A stretch of DNA of 64,000 nucleotides from Cristatella mucedo. Lineage: Eukaryota > Bryozoa > Phylactolaemata > Cristatellidae. Both the position numbers and the translations under genes were made by a program. The stretch spans positions 265,001 to 329,000 of the forward strand of contig WPIO01000015.1 in the NCBI GenBank assembly GCA_009760855.2, in the 5' to 3' direction. Under the pieces are notes generated by a model that worked only from the letters and a program-made list of their open reading frames with translations, did not search any database and had not been told where the DNA came from. The stretch's first letter is position 1. Each line of letters opens with the position of its first letter. Positions 13,950 through 24,340 of this stretch are shown here, piece after piece.

Positions 13950-15380
13950 CTGAATAGCCAAACGCTGAATCTAATATTCAGGAGCAACTTGGATCCACAG
14001 CAAGCAAGCAAGTGGTCGAGGGCTAGCGTCTTTTCAGCAGGAGCGTCTGCTGAGGTCATGTGGACTAAAACTCGCCCATTAATGGCCCAGGCCTTAAACT
14101 CGATATACATCCCCGCTCCCGCGACATTTAACCGGAGTGCTAAAAGCTGGTAGCTAAAAAGCTAAAAGCTGGTATTTTAGCAGGTGAGTGACTAACGATC
14201 GGATATTCATCGGGCAGATTTACCGAGTTGAATCCTCGTTTTGAAGCTAGTAGCTAGAGCAAGCAGAGCAAGCGTAGCTTTGATACAATTAACTGACTGT
14301 CACAAATTGGTGATACTAGCTGGTTGAAACTGTAAGGGCGGCGTGAATGGCTGCACGATGAAGCGGTTTCACGCAATCAATTGCAATCCCCCAAAATCTG
14401 CTCTGTCAGCGAAAATCGGCCGTAAAGAGGTTATAATAATATTCAATGTTGAGTCGCTTTTGGATTAAACTGTACTCACAAAACTGTCTGCCATTTCGTG
14501 GGCGCATTCTAATGCAACAATGCAGCAAAGACAGTGGCAATGACCGAAATTTAATGCTATCCGCGTCAATGCGCCGAATCAATGTCAAAATCACCTAAAG
14601 TCCACCGGACGTCGGCTGACAGAAAATCAGAGTTGGAATTCAGTTTACGATGAGCTATTGCTCTAGAGTGCCCCTAATGTTTAGCGCAATTAGCTAGGGG
14701 TGAGTTCCAATGCAATACGCTGCAACCAACTGCGATGGCCGGGGCCAATGTCGAAATTCCTCAGCACGGATTGTTTTTTTGTGTGTGGATTGCTCGCGAA
14801 CACGCACTGTTAATACCGCAAATTTATTTCGGTGCAGCAGAATTATAGCAGAGTTTAATATAAAATCCAAGATAGAGCTTCACGCAGTACATGTGCAATA
14901 AATCGGCTGAGTATAGGTCAAAATTATGTAACATGTTACACTAAGCCATGATCTTGTTTTCCTCAGAGAGTTTTCGCACTCACTTACGTAAGAAAACGCG
15001 AGCGAAAGGGTAATACATTGTCTTTGGTACGTTACACCGAATATCTCTTGAAAACACCGCAGGATTGTCGGGCTGTGTACGGGGTTGCGTAGATTCCCTG
15101 CACGACAGAGCGACGCGGCGCGATGCGGGCGATAGCATCCAACTTATGGCGCGATACTTAACATTGAGTGCACGAGGTGAGTGGTGACGTCACGGTTCGG
15201 AGCCCGATTTGTCATTGCATATTAACCACCGAGGCGTGCAGATAGTTTTTGAGAAAAACTTTGCTCGTCCTTTCCACGCAGAGAAAGCATTTTCTCCATC
15301 TTAGCACGTGCTTGAATGGGTTGCCGCACAATATCGAGTGCCCTGAGTGCCTCATCCAAGGTCAAGATAAATGTCTCTAG
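13950..15380. other. No gene seen
   Basis: Unique-looking, AT-leaning sequence with no ORF above about 80 codons and no repeat recognised. Confidence 0.45.
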
Positions 15381-15384
15381 CGAC

Positions 15385-15485
15385 CGATGCCGTGGACTTG
15401 AGCCTCGTGGCATATGTGAAGCGCGGCTGAAGAAAGATTCAGCTCTCTTAGGGGAGCGTGCAAATGAATTAAAGTTCAGGAAAAC
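15385..15485 (+). mobile_element. SINE S2, degenerate 3' half
   Basis: Shares cttgagcc...ggcatatgtgaagcgc and the AGATT...GTTCTCTT-like tail with the better S2 copies. The head is not recognisable, and several changes break the tail stem. Confidence 0.5.
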
Positions 15486-16074
15486 TAGAAGCAGTTGACT
15501 TCAGACTGAGAGACGTGCGTCCGGTAGGTAGCGATCGGCTCCGGCTCCATGCCTTTCCATGCTGGATTTTCAGCTCTGAGGTCGTAATTTGAAGGTCAAT
15601 TTATTTCTTCTTCGCTTTCCCAATGAAACAGCAAGAATTACTTTCGAAGAATAATATCCGTTCCGGCAGGCATGGTCTTTTATGATCCAATGATTTTTTG
15701 GCACCTGAGAAATGGCGATAGGGGTTTACTTTAACTCATTGGAAAACATTCCGAAAATGCCAGAAATCCCATTTTTCGCAGCTGCAGTAGATATCTATAT
15801 CAAATTTCAGGAGATCATCAGCGCATCCGTGGGTACAAGTAGAGCCGCGTGTTTTAGGGCTTCTACTTAATGCCGACTGACTAAAGCATTCAGGGGCAGC
15901 TAACACTTAGCAGGTTAGCCGATATGCATGCAAACTGCAGGTCACACGAATCGCCTGCCCCAGGGCTCTGAGAGCTGTTTTTTGCAACCTCATGCAACCT
16001 TTGGAACACCTTCAGCAACTGTTCGAATAGAGCAAGATCGCCAATTGACTCACAGTTTGGGTTGGAGCCGTATG

Positions 16075-16262
16075 GTGAACCGCGATGGCACACTAGGTAA
16101 GGCGGCTGCTTTCACGACCTCGGTCCCGAGGTCGTGGGTTCTATTCCTGCGGTGGGCGATTCTTTATCGCCACTGCAAGCGGTGGTGATGGCCATAAAGG
16201 CTCTTCTGTTGCTATACAAAAAGAGGCTGCTTAATCAGCTAGGATTTATTTATTTATTTAAA
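16075..16262 (+). mobile_element. SINE S1, near full length
   Basis: tRNA-like head with A-box-like TGGCACACTAGG and a B-box region GGGTTCTATTCC (one change from GGTTCGATTCC seen in the 44.7-kb copy). Between them is a perfect inverted repeat acgacctcggtcccgaggtcgt. The body reads GGTGGGCGATTC, then AAAGGCTCTTCTGTTGC, and the tail is a (TTTA)n run. Other copies: 20124 (minus), 25193, 32862 and 44660. Confidence 0.88.
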
Positions 16263-16264
16263 AG

Positions 16265-17150
16265 TGCTTCCGAGATTTTTGTCGCAGCCATTCCATAGCG
16301 CAGCTGCTTTTCACGTGGCGGCAAGTGCAATAATCACTAAATCTAAAGTGGCATTAAAAGTGCATCTTCAACGTGCATGACTATATTCATCGTGCATCGC
16401 TTGCCGTCCGAGTTTAGATGATAGATTGTTACGTCAACGATTGCATATTACAAGGGGTAGGCTTGAGTGCATTAAGCTGTTCGAGAATCCTAAAATTCTG
16501 CTGCAGCTATTTGATTGATTTAATCCGCGTGAGGCCTTTCTGTAATATAACCCTTAAATAGCACTAAGAGATCCTAGAAGCAGCTACCCTATAAACGATG
16601 CCAGTGAGTCATATTTGTGCGTTTATTTCCATCTCCAAATAAGTTCCGCAGTTAATCCAAGGATGTGCATTAACAAATATATAGCAAAGCATTGTTTTAA
16701 ATACCCTATTACAATTTAAATGATACCACAATGCCCTCTGTTCACAGCTGCAGCGAACATTTCTGCCGAGTCGAAGGAGGTCGTCAGATTATGCACAATT
16801 ATGCAAGCGGAGTCGTGGTTGTTATAGTCGTCTGATCTACGCACAAATGACAGTTCGTACGGTACGCCTGCTGTGCGTCTAGTGCAGCTGTTTCTCAGCG
16901 ACCTTCAGGCTGCTAATACGGGAGATGATGGACAATCACCTTAGTAGGAGTAGAGCAGTAACGTTCCTCGCGGATTTGTTTTTTCGCCTAATCTCGAATC
17001 CAGCAGCATTCTACGTAGTGGAAAGAATTAAAGTCAACAAATGCAACGTTACGCTACATCGCCATCTTTTTCCTATTGGTTCAAATTTGTTCCATTATTA
17101 GGTATTAGACTGTTGTTGCGTCAACAATAGGTTACGGCGCGCTGTCTGTC
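16265..17150. other. No gene seen
   Basis: AT-rich unique-looking sequence. No supported coding or repeat feature. Confidence 0.45.
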
Positions 17151-17215
17151 AAAACGGCATTAGGCGATTGGAGATTTTCGAATTGCGACGCCAGAGCTGG
17201 AGACATTTTTCCACG

Positions 17216-17512
17216 ATGGAATTGCGCCTAGCTGTTCGCCCGCCGGGCGGATCTGCCCGCGCGGCCTGCATCTCGGGCGTATGCGAAATCGCGCGCTTAG
17301 AAATTGCTGGATTGCGAGAGAATCTGAGGAGACATTTTGCCGCGATGCCACTGCGGCCAGCAGCGTTCGTGGGCGGATCTGCTGCCGCCGCGGCCGCGGC
17401 CGCCGCCGCCGGCGCGGCCTGCATCCTCGGAGCAGCCTGGTGGTGGCGCCGGCGCAGCTGCCGGCGCGCATCGCCGCCGCTGGACTCAAGCGTCGATGAC
17501 GACGACGACGAG
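17216..17512 (+). CDS. Candidate first exon, unknown membrane-like protein
   Basis: I do not recognise the protein. An ATG at 17216 (context ccacgATGg) opens 99 codons up to a consensus-like donor at 17513 (gacgag|gtacgg), leaving phase 0. Without splicing the frame runs on to a stop at 17780-17782. Residues about 51-70 are a hydrophobic Gly/Ala stretch starting FVGGSAAAA and ending ACILGAAWWW. It is followed by RRRSCRR, a membrane-anchor-like pattern with a positive flank, and the exon ends in DDDDDE. The stretch contains an internal tandem duplication: the motif around RHFSTMELR...ARAACI recurs as RHFAAMPLR...GAACI. It may continue into 18649-18960, which is also phase 0. Alternatively it could be noncoding GC-rich DNA, since the minus strand is open too. 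Confidence 0.35.
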
Positions 17513-18074
17513 GTACGGCGCAGATGCTGCATTGTGCGGCGGTGTGTCTGTTTTTTTTTGACGATGACGACCGATAAAATTCGACGGCCCGCTCTGAAGA
17601 TCCGAAAAATCTTCAATCGCTTATGCCAGTTCTCTGCGGCGCAGAACAGGCAAGCCGGCGCTTGTTTTAGCTGCAGCGCGCATTCCGCCGAGACTCTCGC
17701 ACGCTCAGGTTGCGCAGAGGAGGTATACGAGGGCATTATCGCGCTCCCAACGGCGGACTTTGATGATAGAATTCGGAGCTAGTGTTCGCAGTGGCTCAGC
17801 ACCGCCTACAAAATGCGCTTCGCTCGCTCCTCTCAATTCGCTTCGGGTTTTGTCAGCGCAAAGAGTTTGTCTTGCTGATCGAAAAGAATGCAATCGTGCA
17901 ATCGCGCGCAGTTCAGCTCAGCTCAGGGCCACTCGCACACTGATACGCGCTTGCTTTCGCTCTACCCAGGCTCTCCATTCCGCTACGTCGCGCAATTTGA
18001 TTGATCTTCCACGAGCACTTGATTGTATTAAAGTCAGACAAACCTGGAGGGGGAGCGCAAATTGCTCGCCAAAA

Positions 18075-18195
18075 AATTAGACAAGCCTAGCGGCCGAGTT
18101 TTGCACCGGCTGTAAGTGCCTGTAAGCGCCAGGCCGGTGGACTAACGAGTATAGAGTTACAGAAGTCAAGACGGGACGTACATAATTGGGTACTC
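18075..18195 (-). mobile_element. LINE L-A fragment
   Basis: Matches the antisense L-A tract at 37455-37560 (gacaagcctagc..gagttttgcacc.., then gaagtcaagacgggacgt). It is about 120 bp with both ends missing. Confidence 0.7.
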
Positions 18196-18648
18196 ATTTT
18201 CCTGCTACTCAAACTAAAATATCTTTAAAAAAGTGCACTTTAGCATTTAATGCAAGATGGTGTAACCAACAAATGCTGTCACGCGGCAAGTGCATGCAAC
18301 GGTGTAGCTCGACATTGCTTGGCAGCTAACAGTTTCTGTATGCTGGCTGATTGTAGTACGTGTAAGAATAGCGAATGAATAAGAACGCGACCGAAGCGCT
18401 TATCTTTAAAATTCCTCTCCGACTTCTGCTAAGCTAATTCGCGAAGCAGGCTGGAGGGAAACAGGAAATTTATGGCTGGTCATTGCTAAATCGTATGCTA
18501 AGCTAATTAAGGGCTAGTTCGCAGACGGTACGCTAGCCTTTAAAAAAGACTTGACACGAAATTGCGTCCGGCGTTATGGTCAGTGTCTGCCACGTTGGAC
18601 GAAGCAAATGGCGATGCCGCCTACACCGTGGCTGCTACTGTGTTTCAG

Positions 18649-18960
18649 ACGACAATAAAGGAATACGCGATGGATAAGGAGGCGGCGGACGAGGCAGCGG
18701 CGGATGAGGCAGCGGCGGACGAGGCAGCGGCGGACGCGAACGAGGCAGCGGCGGACGAGGCAGCGGTGGAAGAGGCAGCGGCGGAAGAGGCAGCGGCGGA
18801 CGAGGCAACGGCGGACGAGGCAACGGCGGACGAGGCAGCGGTGGACGAGGCAGCGGCGGACGAGGCAGCGGCGGACGAGGCAGCGGCGGAAGACAAGCAG
18901 ATGACGCTAGGCGGCTCTGTGCGTCAATTTGGGGCCAACCTCGTGCTGCAAGTCAACCTC
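18649..18960 (+). CDS. Candidate exon with Ala/Glu/Asp repeats
   Basis: Unrecognised. An acceptor-like tgtttcag ends at 18648 and a strong donor CTC|GTAAGT starts at 18961. The 312 bases between are open and both borders are phase 0. The middle (18682-18893) is a 15-bp repeat read as EAAAD units (about 14, with EEAAA and DEATA variants), which would form acidic-alanine helix. It is followed by DKQMTLGGSVRQFGANLVLQ. An in-frame ATG lies at 18670. The end (LVLQVNL, then gtaagttgacc) resembles the exon ends and following intron bases of the 21-35-kb array. Opposite-strand frames are also open because the unit is a multiple of three, which weakens the case. Confidence 0.4.
18682..18893. repeat. 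15-bp minisatellite, about 14 copies
   Basis: Units of gaggcagcggcggac with single-base variants (gtggac, gaagag, gcaacg). All but one junction keep the 15-bp period, so the frame is kept. A gacgcgaac insertion near 18733 is also a multiple of three. Confidence 0.95.
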
Positions 18961-18999
18961 GTAAGTTGACCGACTGTAATACAAAAACCATCACTTATA

Positions 19000-19610
19000 T
19001 TTGCGGCATTGATTTTGCATTAGTGACGCACAATGACAACTAGAAGTTTTTTAAATAATTTAAATATTTGGATAGACCTAGCAGAGGCCTAACAATGGTT
19101 TTCTTTAAACTACACAGTGACTTCATTTAAATATGTCAAAGCGTTTTGACATGATGACAAGTTGCGAGTACATATTACTTTTGCATTCTCGAAATTTAGT
19201 TTTTCTATATTGCTATAAAATAAATGAAAATTTTTTTGTACACTCGAAGAGGTCTAAATATTTAACTTGACGCTGCAATATTATATTAACTCTCCTACAT
19301 ATATTCTTGCATTGGTTTTCAGTACCATACAAAAGTATCTAGCTACAAAATGCATGCACAATTTAGCATTATGTGCAGCCAGAATTCAAAATGCAATGAC
19401 GATAGATCTTCGACATTTCGGTGCCTTGGTGAGTTCAATAGTAAACATAGTCGAAAGCCAGTTTTAAGCTTTCAGTAAAATCGATTCTAATTACAAGTAA
19501 AAGAACGTAAGTAAGATAATACGCTTTTTAGTAGCTAGTGATCGATTCAAGCGCATACAAAGTGCAATGAGGTTATGTGGATTGATAGGCTGGTTATATA
19601 GATAGATAGG
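19000..19610. other. AT-rich, no gene seen
   Basis: Strongly AT-rich sequence with many stops. If 17216-20532 is one gene, this would be intron. Confidence 0.45.
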
Positions 19611-19619
19611 CGGGTGGCT

Positions 19620-19890
19620 GAGGTGAAGCCGAGGGGCTGGGGTGGTGGCCCGGGTGGCCTGGTAGGTGCGAGCTGAGTCTGACCTCCGGTCGGTCGGTCG
19701 GTCGGGTGGCCAGCGGTCGCCCTCTCGCGGCGACCGCTGGCCCCATGCCGCTTGGCCCCCGTGCCCCCCTCTTGGCCCGCCTGGCTGCACGACACCCACG
19801 GGTGCTGTGGGGACGCCCCCCCCACAGCAGCCCCCTTTACCAGGGGGCTCCGCCCCCCTGGTAAAGCCCTGTAACCTCCCAGGCCACCCC
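19620..19890. other. GC-rich island with two strong hairpins
   Basis: An abrupt GC-rich block inside AT-rich DNA. Hairpin 1: 19708-19721 pairs with 19729-19742 (14 bp, 7-base loop). Hairpin 2: 19835-19847 pairs with 19854-19866 (13 bp, 6-base loop). A (GGTC)n run lies at 19687-19705. It could be a non-autonomous mobile element or a structured RNA. I see no flanking duplication that decides it. Confidence 0.6.
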
Positions 19891-19937
19891 GCTCAGTGGC
19901 TTCAATTCTGGCTTCGCCTCTGGCTGGTGAGTGCAAA

Positions 19938-20355
19938 TGTGCTACAGAATGAGTGGCCTCGGATTAGCAGTTGGTTATAACAGTTATGCTGCATAACAAT
20001 TATGCTCCAGTACAAGTACATTTATAGTTATGCTGCATAGCAGTTAAAATAATAAAATAAAATAAAATAATATAAAATTATAGCTATGTTTCATAACAGT
20101 TATGCTGCAGTATGAGTGAATAAAAAAAAAATTCCTAGCTGATTAAACAGCCTCTTTTGTATAGCGACAGAAGAGCCTTTACGGCTATCACCACCGCTTG
20201 CAGTGGCAATACAGAATCGCCCACCGCAGGAATCGAACCCACGACCTCGGGACCGAGGTCGTGAAAAGCAACCGCCTTACCTAGTGTGCCATCACGGCTC
20301 ACCAAAAATAACAGCTATGCTGCAGAATGAGCGGCCTCGGAATAGCAGTTGGCAG
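19938..20355. repeat. Direct repeats of an ATAACAGTTATGCTGCA-type unit
   Basis: The unit tataacagttatgctgca and relatives recur at about 19976, 20025, 20095 and 20317. The segment at 19938-19972 (acagaatgagtggcctcgga) recurs at 20324-20355. The S1 element at 20124-20304 splits the cluster. Confidence 0.6.
20124..20304 (-). mobile_element. SINE S1, near full length
   Basis: Antisense S1. It has the tail cctagctgattaaacagcc, the B-box complement ggaatcgaaccc, the inverted repeat cgacctcgggaccgaggtcg and the A-box complement cctagtgtgccatcacggct. An A-rich run marks the tail at 20120-20132. Confidence 0.88.
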
Positions 20356-20532
20356 GATGGGATGAGTGCTAGCTATCCACCATCGTCAGCTTCGCAAATA
20401 CAACCAAAATCGGCCCCAGCGGCAAGCGTTGCCCCGGCAACGAAAGGGAAGCACGAAGAAAAAGAGTTTCCAGCGACAAGCATGCTCGCCGACTCGCCTC
20501 TACATTTTATCACCGCGCTATTACTTATTTGA
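20356..20532 (+). CDS. Candidate last exon of the 17-kb gene
   Basis: Unrecognised. An AG at 20354-20355 (ttggcag) precedes an open stretch of 58 codons plus TGA, phase 0. It reads DGMSASYPPSSASQIQPKSA, later KGKHEEKEFP, with a hydrophobic end HFITALLLI. Its Ser/Ala/Pro/Lys/Glu make-up is protein-like. It would be phase-compatible with the donor at 18961. There is no paralog in the window to test it, so the call is weak. An ATG at 20362 could alternatively start a short ORF. Confidence 0.25.
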   Translation, partial: DGMSASYPPSSASQIQPKSAPAASVAPATKGKHEEKEFPATSMLADSPLHFITALLLI

Positions 20533-20826
20533 TTACTTATTTGATTAGACTATGCAGCGTATCAAGCTACTTGGCCGTAGCCATGATTTCAGCGCACCCG
20601 ACTGCCTCGATATCTCGAATGCTGAAAGCACAATGGACGAGCCTTTAGCAGAGCACCAATTAAGTTGAGCTCGTTTTTGGGGTATTAAACTTAGCTGAAA
20701 GTGAGTTCCCAACTTTCGGCGCCGCACTTATTCGCCGGCAGCTTTCAGTTAAAATCTAGGCGCTGCTACGTGATCAAACGCTGGAAGGAGCAGTTATAAA
20801 TAAGAGAACGCGGACAGAAAAGCTGC

Positions 20827-20834
20827 TATATATA
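20827..20834. promoter_or_regulatory. TATA-like box of block Y, copy 1
   Basis: TATATATA in gctgctatatatacaccgcg, kept unchanged in copy 2 at 27572-27579. It could serve either strand. On the plus strand an ATG at 20979 opens a basic peptide (MRLRRQKRTPARLKNIIRQR), but that frame is lost by a one-base deletion in copy 2. Confidence 0.3.
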
Positions 20835-21209
20835 CACCGCGAGACTAGCCCATCACTGGTCTCCTCAAATTGCAGGGTAATTGAGAGCTGCATATTTTCC
20901 ACAACCGCTGGTTTTTTTCTCTCAATAGCATTTATTTCGAGCAGCGAGAGTGTGCAACAATCAATTCCGGTCAGTAGAATGCGTCTACGACGGCAAAAGC
21001 GGACACCGGCTCGTCTGAAAAACATTATTAGGCAACGCATAAAAAAACATTTTTTGAAACTGAAAAAATTAGAAACTGCTTTGCCAGCGCTCCGCTTCGA
21101 GGCAGTTTTAGCGCGATGTGCTGCGTGTTCCGTCGTCGCTTAATGAATCTGAGACGGTATACAGACGCGGACGCGAACACTGGCTCTCACGCGGCGCCAC
21201 ATTTTGTAG

Positions 21210-21374
21210 CTCGTCATCTGCATGGCGATTGACGACACGCCACCGGTATCCATCGCCGCGATCCATTGCCGGCATCTATCGACAGCAGACGGGACCCACC
21301 GCGGGATCGGCAACGCCTCCGACGGTGCCAGCACCGTCGTTTGGCTGACGAGGAGATTTGAACTTTCGCTCGAG
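21210..21374 (+). CDS. Array exon type E, block Y copy 1
   Basis: Unrecognised protein segment of 55 codons, phase 0 at both ends. Acceptor cattttgtag ends at 21209; donor CTCGAG|GTAAAC starts at 21375. It starts LVICMAIDDTPPVSIAAIH and ends VVWLTRRFELSLE. The copy in the second Y block (27953-28117) has the same length and stays open, with a handful of changes. The end (hydrophobic alternation plus Glu) and the following intron bases cctgagttgaccgaa match the type-b exons, so E looks like an older, longer relative of b. Other frames are also open here, so coding is inferred. Confidence 0.42.
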
Positions 21375-21894
21375 GTAAACCTGAGTTGACCGAAAGTTAT
21401 TGCACTTTATCGTAACTACGTTACGTGCGCGCTAGAAACTCCAAATGCCGCGACGAAGCCTGTCACAATAGCTAGCGAGGCGCTCGGTGCTAGGTGCCAG
21501 TGGCAGCGTCAAGGAAGGAGGGAAGCGTTTGCGGAAACCCAGGAAGCATGGCTGCGACCTGGGTGGTCCCTGGTACGAATGCCCCCAGCTCATAATAGGA
21601 TTAGTAATCGTTCGAACGCGTACAACGCAAGCAAACGGCGAGTTCGGGTCGAATACGATTATTGTGCGGCTATAGTGTTTGCTAACTTAAAAGTATTGCC
21701 CCCAACACAAATAAACCTTGTAGAACTTGCCGCCGGTAGATAGAAATCCTAGCTCAGCATCGACTACTTTGTTCGTTGGCTGAGACCTTCGCTGTGACCG
21801 TATCTCCTGCTGTAGCTCGTATCCCGCTTATGCAATTGCGTTTGCTCTTTTTAGCGAATACCACGCTCTTTCTCCAGAAGGCTACTCATAATGC

Positions 21895-22030
21895 CAAGCT
21901 GGTTTGATCTAGCGGTTAAGGTGCTCGCCCCGACCAAGGTCTGACTGAGGTCGTGGGCTCGAGCCCCGAGGCATATGTGAAGCGCCTGAATAGAGATTAG
22001 GTTTTCTATACAAATGAATTTTATTTATTT
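21895..22030 (+). mobile_element. SINE S2 inside block Y copy 1
   Basis: tRNA-like head ctggtttgatctagcggttaa (A-box), B-box-like gggctcgagcccc, then the L2-type tail gaagcgcctgaatagagatta and a TTTATTT run. It is absent from the matching point near 28627 in copy 2. Confidence 0.9.
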
Positions 22031-22357
22031 GCACTGACGCGCTGCTACGGCATTCGCGCTCAGTTTAGGACGGCATTGTTGACGCCTATTTAGTGCAGCA
22101 CCCGAAGAGACTGAAGAGTCTTCTCCCGATGGTCGCAGTATCGCGCTGATACGTATCCGCGCGTATTCTCTTTATGGGTTCGCTGTGTACTTCAGCTGTT
22201 GTTATTACCATTCTCAACGTTATCGCGGCGTTTATGACATGCGGGGCCGCCTATATGGAGGCTGAGAACTCACAGCCTTATAAATCCAAGGGCTCGACGA
22301 GGCGGCAAATGCTCGCTGGTTTTTAAAATTACCGATTATATATCTTGCGTCAGCATA

Positions 22358-22523
22358 GTGTGTGTGCGTTTGTGTGTGTGTGTGTGTTTGTTTGTGTATG
22401 TGTATGTGTGTGCGTGTGCGTGTGCGTGTGTGTGCGTGCGTGTGCGTGCGTGTGTGTGTGTGTGTGCGTGTGTGTGTGAGCGTGCGTGCGTGTGTGTGTG
22501 TGTCCGTGTACGTGTGTGCGTTA
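22358..22523. repeat. (GT)n microsatellite
   Basis: GT with interspersed GC, GTTT and GA. The homologous tract in copy 2 (28958-29020) is about 100 bp shorter. Confidence 0.95.
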
Positions 22524-22736
22524 TTCAGCTTCACAACATTCAATGCCCGCCTCCCGCTGGTGTTGTGCACCAATACGAGTACTTCCGCATATCCGAAATG
22601 TCTTTACTTCCTTACGGCGCTTTTCACAAACAGTTTCAATCATCCTCCATTCGAAGAAGAACAAGGTTCGAGGCTTGAAGGTCGGAGCCGGGTAATTCAG
22701 GCGTGCAGCCGCAGCGCCGTACTTTCTCCTTTGCAG

Positions 22737-22856
22737 GCTGCTGGTCACCCTCGGCGGCCTGCGAGTCTTCGGCGGGCATTAGCTCCGAACAGAAGAGCCA
22801 TCGCTGCCGGCTCTCGCTCCGACAAGCTCGCCGATGCGTCCGATCCATCGTGCGAG
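22737..22856 (+). CDS. Array exon type a, block Y copy 1
   Basis: 40 codons, phase 0 to phase 0. The polypyrimidine acceptor ctttctcctttgcag ends at 22736; donor TGCGAG|GTTAGC starts at 22857. It starts [20 protein letters not shown] and ends ADASDPSCE. The length of exactly 120 bp is shared with every other type-a exon in blocks X and Y, although the X and Y versions differ at many bases. A diverged 37-codon relative lies at 39007. The function is unknown; the segment is basic and Pro/Ala/Ser-rich with no known motif. Confidence 0.45.
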
Positions 22857-23184
22857 GTTAGCGCGTTACGGCGTGGCGCGCGGGTCAGCTAATCTAAGCG
22901 TCACTGTCTACCCTCCAAGGAAAGCTGTCTCTCTTGAGTGTGGAACGTGCAACAATGAAACCAGTAGGATCTAAATGATAGAGGCCGCAGCATCGCATGT
23001 GCTCCGCGTCAGCTTTACCTTGTCGGTGCGCTTACTCGTCACGCGGTGAACGTGAGCTCGGGAAATCGCTCAGGAATCCGAATGCGCCACTCATCTTTAC
23101 CCGCCTAAGCTCAGCAAGCCTCGGCCAAGCGTCGCGTCGCGGTGTCACCTCGATGCCTACCTATCGCGATGCCACTGTTTCTAG

Positions 23185-23301
23185 GCCGCCATCGCCTCTG
23201 CGACGTCCGCCACGCCGACGGGAGCCAATACTGCGAGCACCATCTCCGGCGATGCCTCCGCCGTCAGTCAGGTTCCAGTCAGCGTGGGCGTGACGCTTGA
23301 G
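23185..23301 (+). CDS. Array exon type b, block Y copy 1
   Basis: 39 codons, phase 0 to phase 0. Acceptor actgtttctag ends at 23184; donor CTTGAG|GTGAAC starts at 23302. It starts AAIASATSATPTGANTASTI and ends VPVSVGVTLE. The low-charge Ser/Thr/Ala composition suits an extracellular or linker segment, but nothing proves that. It lies 328 bp after its type-a partner; the spacing is 301-334 bp in all pairs. The intron start cctgagttcgacgaaa is kept among copies. Confidence 0.45.
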
Positions 23302-23589
23302 GTGAACCTGAGTTCGACGAAATTTTATAAAAAATACTGTTGCGGCGTCGCTTGAGCACTATCTACCGCAAAAGCTCAGATAAAGGTGGTCGAAATAGCT
23401 AATATGGATACAATTTTTCAGGAAATAGGACGGAATGCATTTGCTGCCCCTATTCGGGAGCCGTGGCTACGGCCTGGGGTGCTCCTAGTCCCATCTCTCC
23501 GGAAGTCAACAAAAAGTGATAATCATTTGCATACGCTTAATGAGCAGCTGCCGAGTTTAGGTTGTTTGACAAAAACGTTACCCTGAGTT

Positions 23590-24340
23590 ATATAATGGTT
23601 GATAACTTGGAGATCGTGGCCCCCTTGTATTTCTGACTTCCTCTCCTCAAGGACGTCACCAAACATTCGCAAAATAAATGACGATAAAATCATCGTACTA
23701 ATTCTGGGAAAACCAAGTGTAACTCGGAACTTAAAAAGCCTAATAATCGAAATTCTCGCTACCAAAGTATTTTCTATTGCAGCTGCACTAAATTTAGGTG
23801 TCTCAGTCCAAGGTAACCATGCGCTGGAGGATCACATGAGTTCTACTGTAAAGGCTGCCTCCTTTCAGCTATGCAAGTCCTCAAATTTGGCTTGCTTAAT
23901 CATGGATACTTTACAAAGAATTCTTTGATGAATTTGTAAAATCCCATCTTGACTTTGGCGACTCACTGCTTGCTGTTCTACCAGCAAGAGGAATCGGGCA
24001 CTCAGTGAACAACTCTGCAGCTTGGTTTGTCTGTTGTAAGCGGCGCAGTTGCCGCGTGAACTCACTATTCTCCGACCTGTGATAGCTTCCGATCAAGCAA
24101 CGTCTTGTTTTCCGTGATCTATTACTCACTTTTAGGTCTCTTCATTCTCCGGATCTAGCCTACCTATCGGAACTTCTCGCCCATCAGGCTAAGCGACGTA
24201 CCTATCACTTTTCGGAATCAAATCATTTAGCTTGACCTCGCGCGAACTAAAAATCCTTTGAAGACGCGCCTTCAGTTCGCATGCTTCTAATGCCTAGAAC
24301 TCACTCCCGACTGACGTCGCGACATTTTTGGCTGGACGTG
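23590..24340 (+). mobile_element. LINE L-A fragment within block Y copy 1
   Basis: The plus strand reads INDDKIIVLILGKPSVTR, then LNLGVSVQGNHALEDHMSST and VKAASFQLCKSS. These correspond to the L-A tract LGVIFQSDLSLDDHISSTVK at 37.7 kb. Later parts are out of frame (ACLSDLL- and AKRRTYHFSESN-like). It is heavily mutated and sits in the putative intron after exon b. Confidence 0.8.

Noticed and set aside
16075-16190. Possible tRNA gene (A and B boxes)
   Set aside because: It lacks a cloverleaf-compatible anticodon arm and recurs as an interspersed repeat with an extra body and tail, so it is a SINE.
17149-17736. 195-codon minus-strand ORF
   Set aside because: Antisense shadow of the plus-strand ATG exon. 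The plus strand has the better start context and a donor. The choice is not certain.
20774-21040. Minus-strand ORF kept in both Y copies (also 27519-27857)
   Set aside because: The copies are too similar for conservation to mean much, and its 5' part shifts frame between copies.
20979-21143. Basic 54-codon ORF with ATG downstream of the TATA-like box
   Set aside because: Attractive in Y1, but Y2 has a one-base deletion breaking it, and the phase does not fit the following exons.
22362-22892. Cys/Val-rich 176-codon ORF
   Set aside because: Starts in the (GT)n array. Only the part from 22737 shows exon-like conservation.
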